A stretch of DNA of 8,118 bases from Eubacteriales bacterium (GTDB lineage: Bacteria > Bacillota > Clostridia > Oscillospirales > CAG-382): the NCBI GenBank assembly GCA_028701715.1, contig JAQVQF010000106.1, positions 1-8,118 of the forward strand, given 5' to 3'. The translations under genes and the position numbers were made by a program. Each line of letters starts with the position of its first letter. Positions within the stretch are counted from its first letter, which is position 1. Below, piece by piece: positions 6,373 to 8,118 of the stretch. Under the pieces are notes generated by a model. The model was not told where the DNA came from. It was given only the letters and a program-made list of their open reading frames with translations, and ran no database searches.

Positions 6373-7659
6373 TTAAAACACGGGGAATCGCGCGGTATTC
6401 TTTATTTCCCTTACCGTATATTGACAAAGTCCTTCCGAATAAGCGCGCAAATTGTTTTTGTCGGGTATATTTACCCAGTGCAAGCTGTTTTCCTTTTCGG
6501 CGTTCAGCCTTGCGGCGATCATTTCGAATTCATGCGGCAGATTAAGACAAACCGTTTCTATTTTGGGATAATGCGCCGTAAGAGCGCATTCGCGCGCGAC
6601 AAGCAGTATGCGCTTTTGGATGTTTCGGAAATTTTCCATAATAAAGTCCTCGCGGTTTTCCGGCAATGGACGCAGCATATATTTCGGCAGCCTCCGCAGG
6701 TTTTTACGCTTTACCTTAACGCCGCTTTTTGTTTCGTCGCTGTTGGACATTATATCGCCGTCGTCGTCCTCGTAATCCTCATCCGTTTCGGCTTCGTCGT
6801 GTTTTCCGTTCTGCCGGGACATTTCGTCTGTCATGTCCTCATCATTTTCATCCGCCGCGCTCTCCGCCCGCGCTCCCGTGTCGTTGGCTGTGATATTGTT
6901 TATATAGGAGGTCAGCTTTAACGCCTTGGCTTTTTCTTTTGCGTTAATAATCGCCAGCTCCGCGGCGTCGGCGCGGAAGAGCGAAGCCTCGTCCGTAACC
7001 GCATCCCCGCACAGGGTTTCCCAGCCGAAAGGCAGCGCGTACGCGCCCAACAGCACATCCTTGCCGCACACGACAAGCACGGAATGTCCCTTTCGGATGT
7101 CGGCGATAATACACGGGCTTTTTTTAAGCTGCGGATACAGCCTGTAGGCGGCGTCGGCGACGGCGCAGTGCTCCGGCACGAAGGCGCGGACGCCGAGCTT
7201 GTGCTTTGCCGCCGCTTCCCTTACGGAATCGATAAAATCCTTCCGCACCATAACAAGGCGGTAGGTGGTTTTGATACGGCCCGCGACGACCGCCGTTTCC
7301 GATTTTAAAAGCTTTTCGTGATTTTGGTAAAACAGCTTGAATTCGGCATCAAACGCCTCGCTTATTTTGCCGTGCTTGATGGAGGGTATGGTTATATAAT
7401 CGACCGCCACGGCGCACGCGGGTATAACCACCGTCGCGTTTTGCGGAGGTATGTCCCCTCTTTTAACGTTTACGGCGTTAAGCGCGTATTCCACGGCCGC
7501 GCCGTAATCGCCGCCGACGGCGTAAATTTCGGGAAAGCTTTCTTCGATAAATTCCGGCAGGCGGTCGGGCGAATCCGTTTCAAGCGTCAGCTTTATTGTT
7601 TTGGAATACGGATCCATGCCGATAACGGCGGTTTTATTGGTTTTTAATGCTTCAGCCAT
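6373..7659 (-). CDS. Divergent PilM-like cytoplasmic pilus-assembly protein with acidic insert
   Basis: I number residues from the ATG at 7677; an ATG six codons later (7659) is chosen because a GGGAG motif sits 11 bases before it, while the first ATG has no clear Shine-Dalgarno sequence. The protein resembles PilM, the actin-fold adaptor of pilus machines: an N-terminal strand-turn-strand (AVIGMDPYSKTIKL, 17-30), a segment like the PilM VVIP...IP region (83-100), a DI-G strand pair (IIADIRKGHSVLVV, 190-203) followed by LPFGWETL (215-222), and a C-terminal helix-strand part (about 345-425). The nucleotide-binding motifs are degenerate: no glycine follows the first aspartate, and LNLPHE (379-384) stands where PilM has a glycine-rich loop. 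Residues about 276-316 form a low-complexity Asp/Glu-rich insert, followed by a basic patch (KVKRKNLRRLPK, 321-332). No membrane segment or signal peptide. Its position among prepilin genes supports a PilM-type role; the assignment is moderate and other actin-fold proteins remain possible. Confidence 0.55.
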   Translation of the reverse strand: MAEALKTNKTAVIGMDPYSKTIKLTLETDSPDRLPEFIEESFPEIYAVGGDYGAAVEYALNAVNVKRGDIPPQNATVVIPACAVAVDYITIPSIKHGKISEAFDAEFKLFYQNHEKLLKSETAVVAGRIKTTYRLVMVRKDFIDSVREAAAKHKLGVRAFVPEHCAVADAAYRLYPQLKKSPCIIADIRKGHSVLVVCGKDVLLGAYALPFGWETLCGDAVTDEASLFRADAAELAIINAKEKAKALKLTSYINNITANDTGARAESAADENDEDMTDEMSRQNGKHDEAETDEDYEDDDGDIMSNSDETKSGVKVKRKNLRRLPKYMLRPLPENREDFIMENFRNIQKRILLVARECALTAHYPKIETVCLNLPHEFEMIAARLNAEKENSLHWVNIPDKNNLRAYSEGLCQYTVREIKNTARFPVF

Positions 7660-8118
7660 CGTTTTCTTGACTCCCATCAGTCGTTACGCTTCTTTTAAAG
7701 AGCAGGATTTCCCTGTAACGGGCTTTATTGTTTTTCTCATAGCATATCGTGCATTTTACAAGCCCGTTTGCCGCCGAGGGTTCATCCGACACGGTAAAGG
7801 AAACAGATTTAATATATATAAGCTCAAGCGATATTTCGTTTTCATTTTCGGTGTCTGTTGCGAAAAGCCGGTTTTCGTCAAATTCCAAACGGCATTCGCT
7901 TGAAAACACAAGCCTGCTCCCTCCGTTATCAACATACGGCAGGGGTTGTTCGCTTGTGTCGCGGGCGGAATACCAGCTTTTTATCAGGCTTTCCGCCGCG
8001 TAAAGCTCGTTATGCAGCTCGGCGTTCTTTTCGCAGGCCTTAAAATAGCGGTTTAAGGCAATTGTCAGCGAAAGCACCGTAAGCGCGAGTATCCCCGCCA
8101 CCGCTATAACCACGGAAA
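7652..8118 (-). CDS. Prepilin-like (pseudopilin) protein, 5' end cut by window edge
   Basis: The reading frame stays open to the right edge, so the true start lies outside the window. The first in-frame start visible is a GTG at 8113, which I regard as an internal valine. The visible protein opens with a hydrophobic helix (VVIAVAGILALTVLSLTIAL), then a polar, amphipathic stretch (NRYFKACEKNAELHNELYAAE) and a soluble C-terminal domain of about 110 residues that looks beta-rich. This is the layout of type IV prepilins after the FTLxE start of the mature protein; the missing upstream codons would be expected to encode a short basic leader ending in Gly plus FTLVE or similar. It is the first gene visible in the run and its TGA overlaps the start of the PilM-like gene. 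Probable role: minor pilin or pseudopilin, inserted in the membrane and then polymerised. The class is well supported by context; the specific subfamily is not. Confidence 0.7.
   Translation of the reverse strand, partial: SVVIAVAGILALTVLSLTIALNRYFKACEKNAELHNELYAAESLIKSWYSARDTSEQPLPYVDNGGSRLVFSSECRLEFDENRLFATDTENENEISLELIYIKSVSFTVSDEPSAANGLVKCTICYEKNNKARYREILLFKRSVTTDGSQENDG
7671..7675 (-). promoter_or_regulatory. Ribosome binding site (GGGAG) that favours the 7659 start
   Basis: The minus strand reads GGGAG here, 11 bases before the ATG at 7659. The spacing is somewhat long. The alternative ATG at 7675-7677 overlaps this motif and has only A-rich sequence upstream. With the later start the gene overlaps the preceding TGA by 8 bases (ATGGCTGA), a common arrangement for translational coupling. 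The choice changes only six residues. Confidence 0.4.

Larger units (their letters stand above)
898..8118 (-). other. Probable single operon: pilus assembly genes plus HA-repeat gene
   Basis: Eight genes in one direction. Going downstream the junctions are: 8-base overlap (edge prepilin/PilM-like, using the 7659 start), 4-base gap in front of the TAA-less prepilin start at 6368, one-base TGATG overlap, then gaps of 15, 9, 47 and 22 bases. There is no hairpin with a T-run and no opposing gene anywhere between 898 and 8118. The promoter must lie beyond the right edge. The gene order (prepilin, pilM-like, prepilin, prepilin-like, pilD, pilC, pilB, HA) lists all catalytic parts of a pilus extension machine but no pilT, pilN, pilO or secretin. 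Confidence 0.8.

Overview
The window carries the downstream end of a type IV pilus / type II secretion-type assembly operon on the minus strand (reading from about 8118 down to 898), followed by an 897-base gene-free region rich in short repeats. No taxonomic marker gene is present. A monoderm Clostridia-like host is my inference, from strong AGGAGG-type ribosome binding sites, tightly packed genes, the four-cysteine prepilin peptidase, the absence of a secretin gene in the stretch shown, and an intergenic region of palindromic and tandem repeats of a kind I associate with gut Clostridia.

Layout in transcription order (minus strand): a prepilin-like protein cut by the window edge (8118-7652); a divergent PilM-like protein with a long acidic insert (7659-6373); a classical prepilin with a KG|FTLAE processing site (6368-5976); a small prepilin-like membrane protein without the conserved glutamate (5976-5632); a PilD-type prepilin peptidase (5616-4834); the PilC/GspF platform protein (4824-3616); the PilB/GspE assembly ATPase (3568-1877); and a 318-residue protein made of four helicase-associated (HA) repeats with no helicase motor (1854-898). 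Gaps range from short overlaps to 47 bases and no internal terminator is visible, so the eight genes look like one transcription unit whose promoter lies beyond the right edge.

How they would work together (family knowledge): the peptidase cleaves and methylates the prepilins, the ATPase powers the platform protein, which extracts processed pilins from the membrane into a filament, and the PilM-like protein would be the cytoplasmic adaptor. No PilT retraction ATPase, PilN/PilO or secretin is in the window; these could lie upstream. The role of the HA-repeat protein is unknown; a nucleic-acid link such as DNA uptake is speculation.

The left end (1-897) holds two copies of a compound repeat (a short palindrome plus an array of 6-7 base units), an AT-rich stretch, a minus-strand terminator-like hairpin (441-470), a perfect 20-bp-stem hairpin (567-609), and three different tandem arrays in a row (14-bp x3, 9-bp x5, 24-bp x3). 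I see no convincing gene there. I find no CRISPR array, tRNA, rRNA, transposase or integrase. The most unusual points are the HA-repeat protein at the end of a pilus operon, the degenerate PilM-like protein, and the glutamate-less prepilin-like protein.
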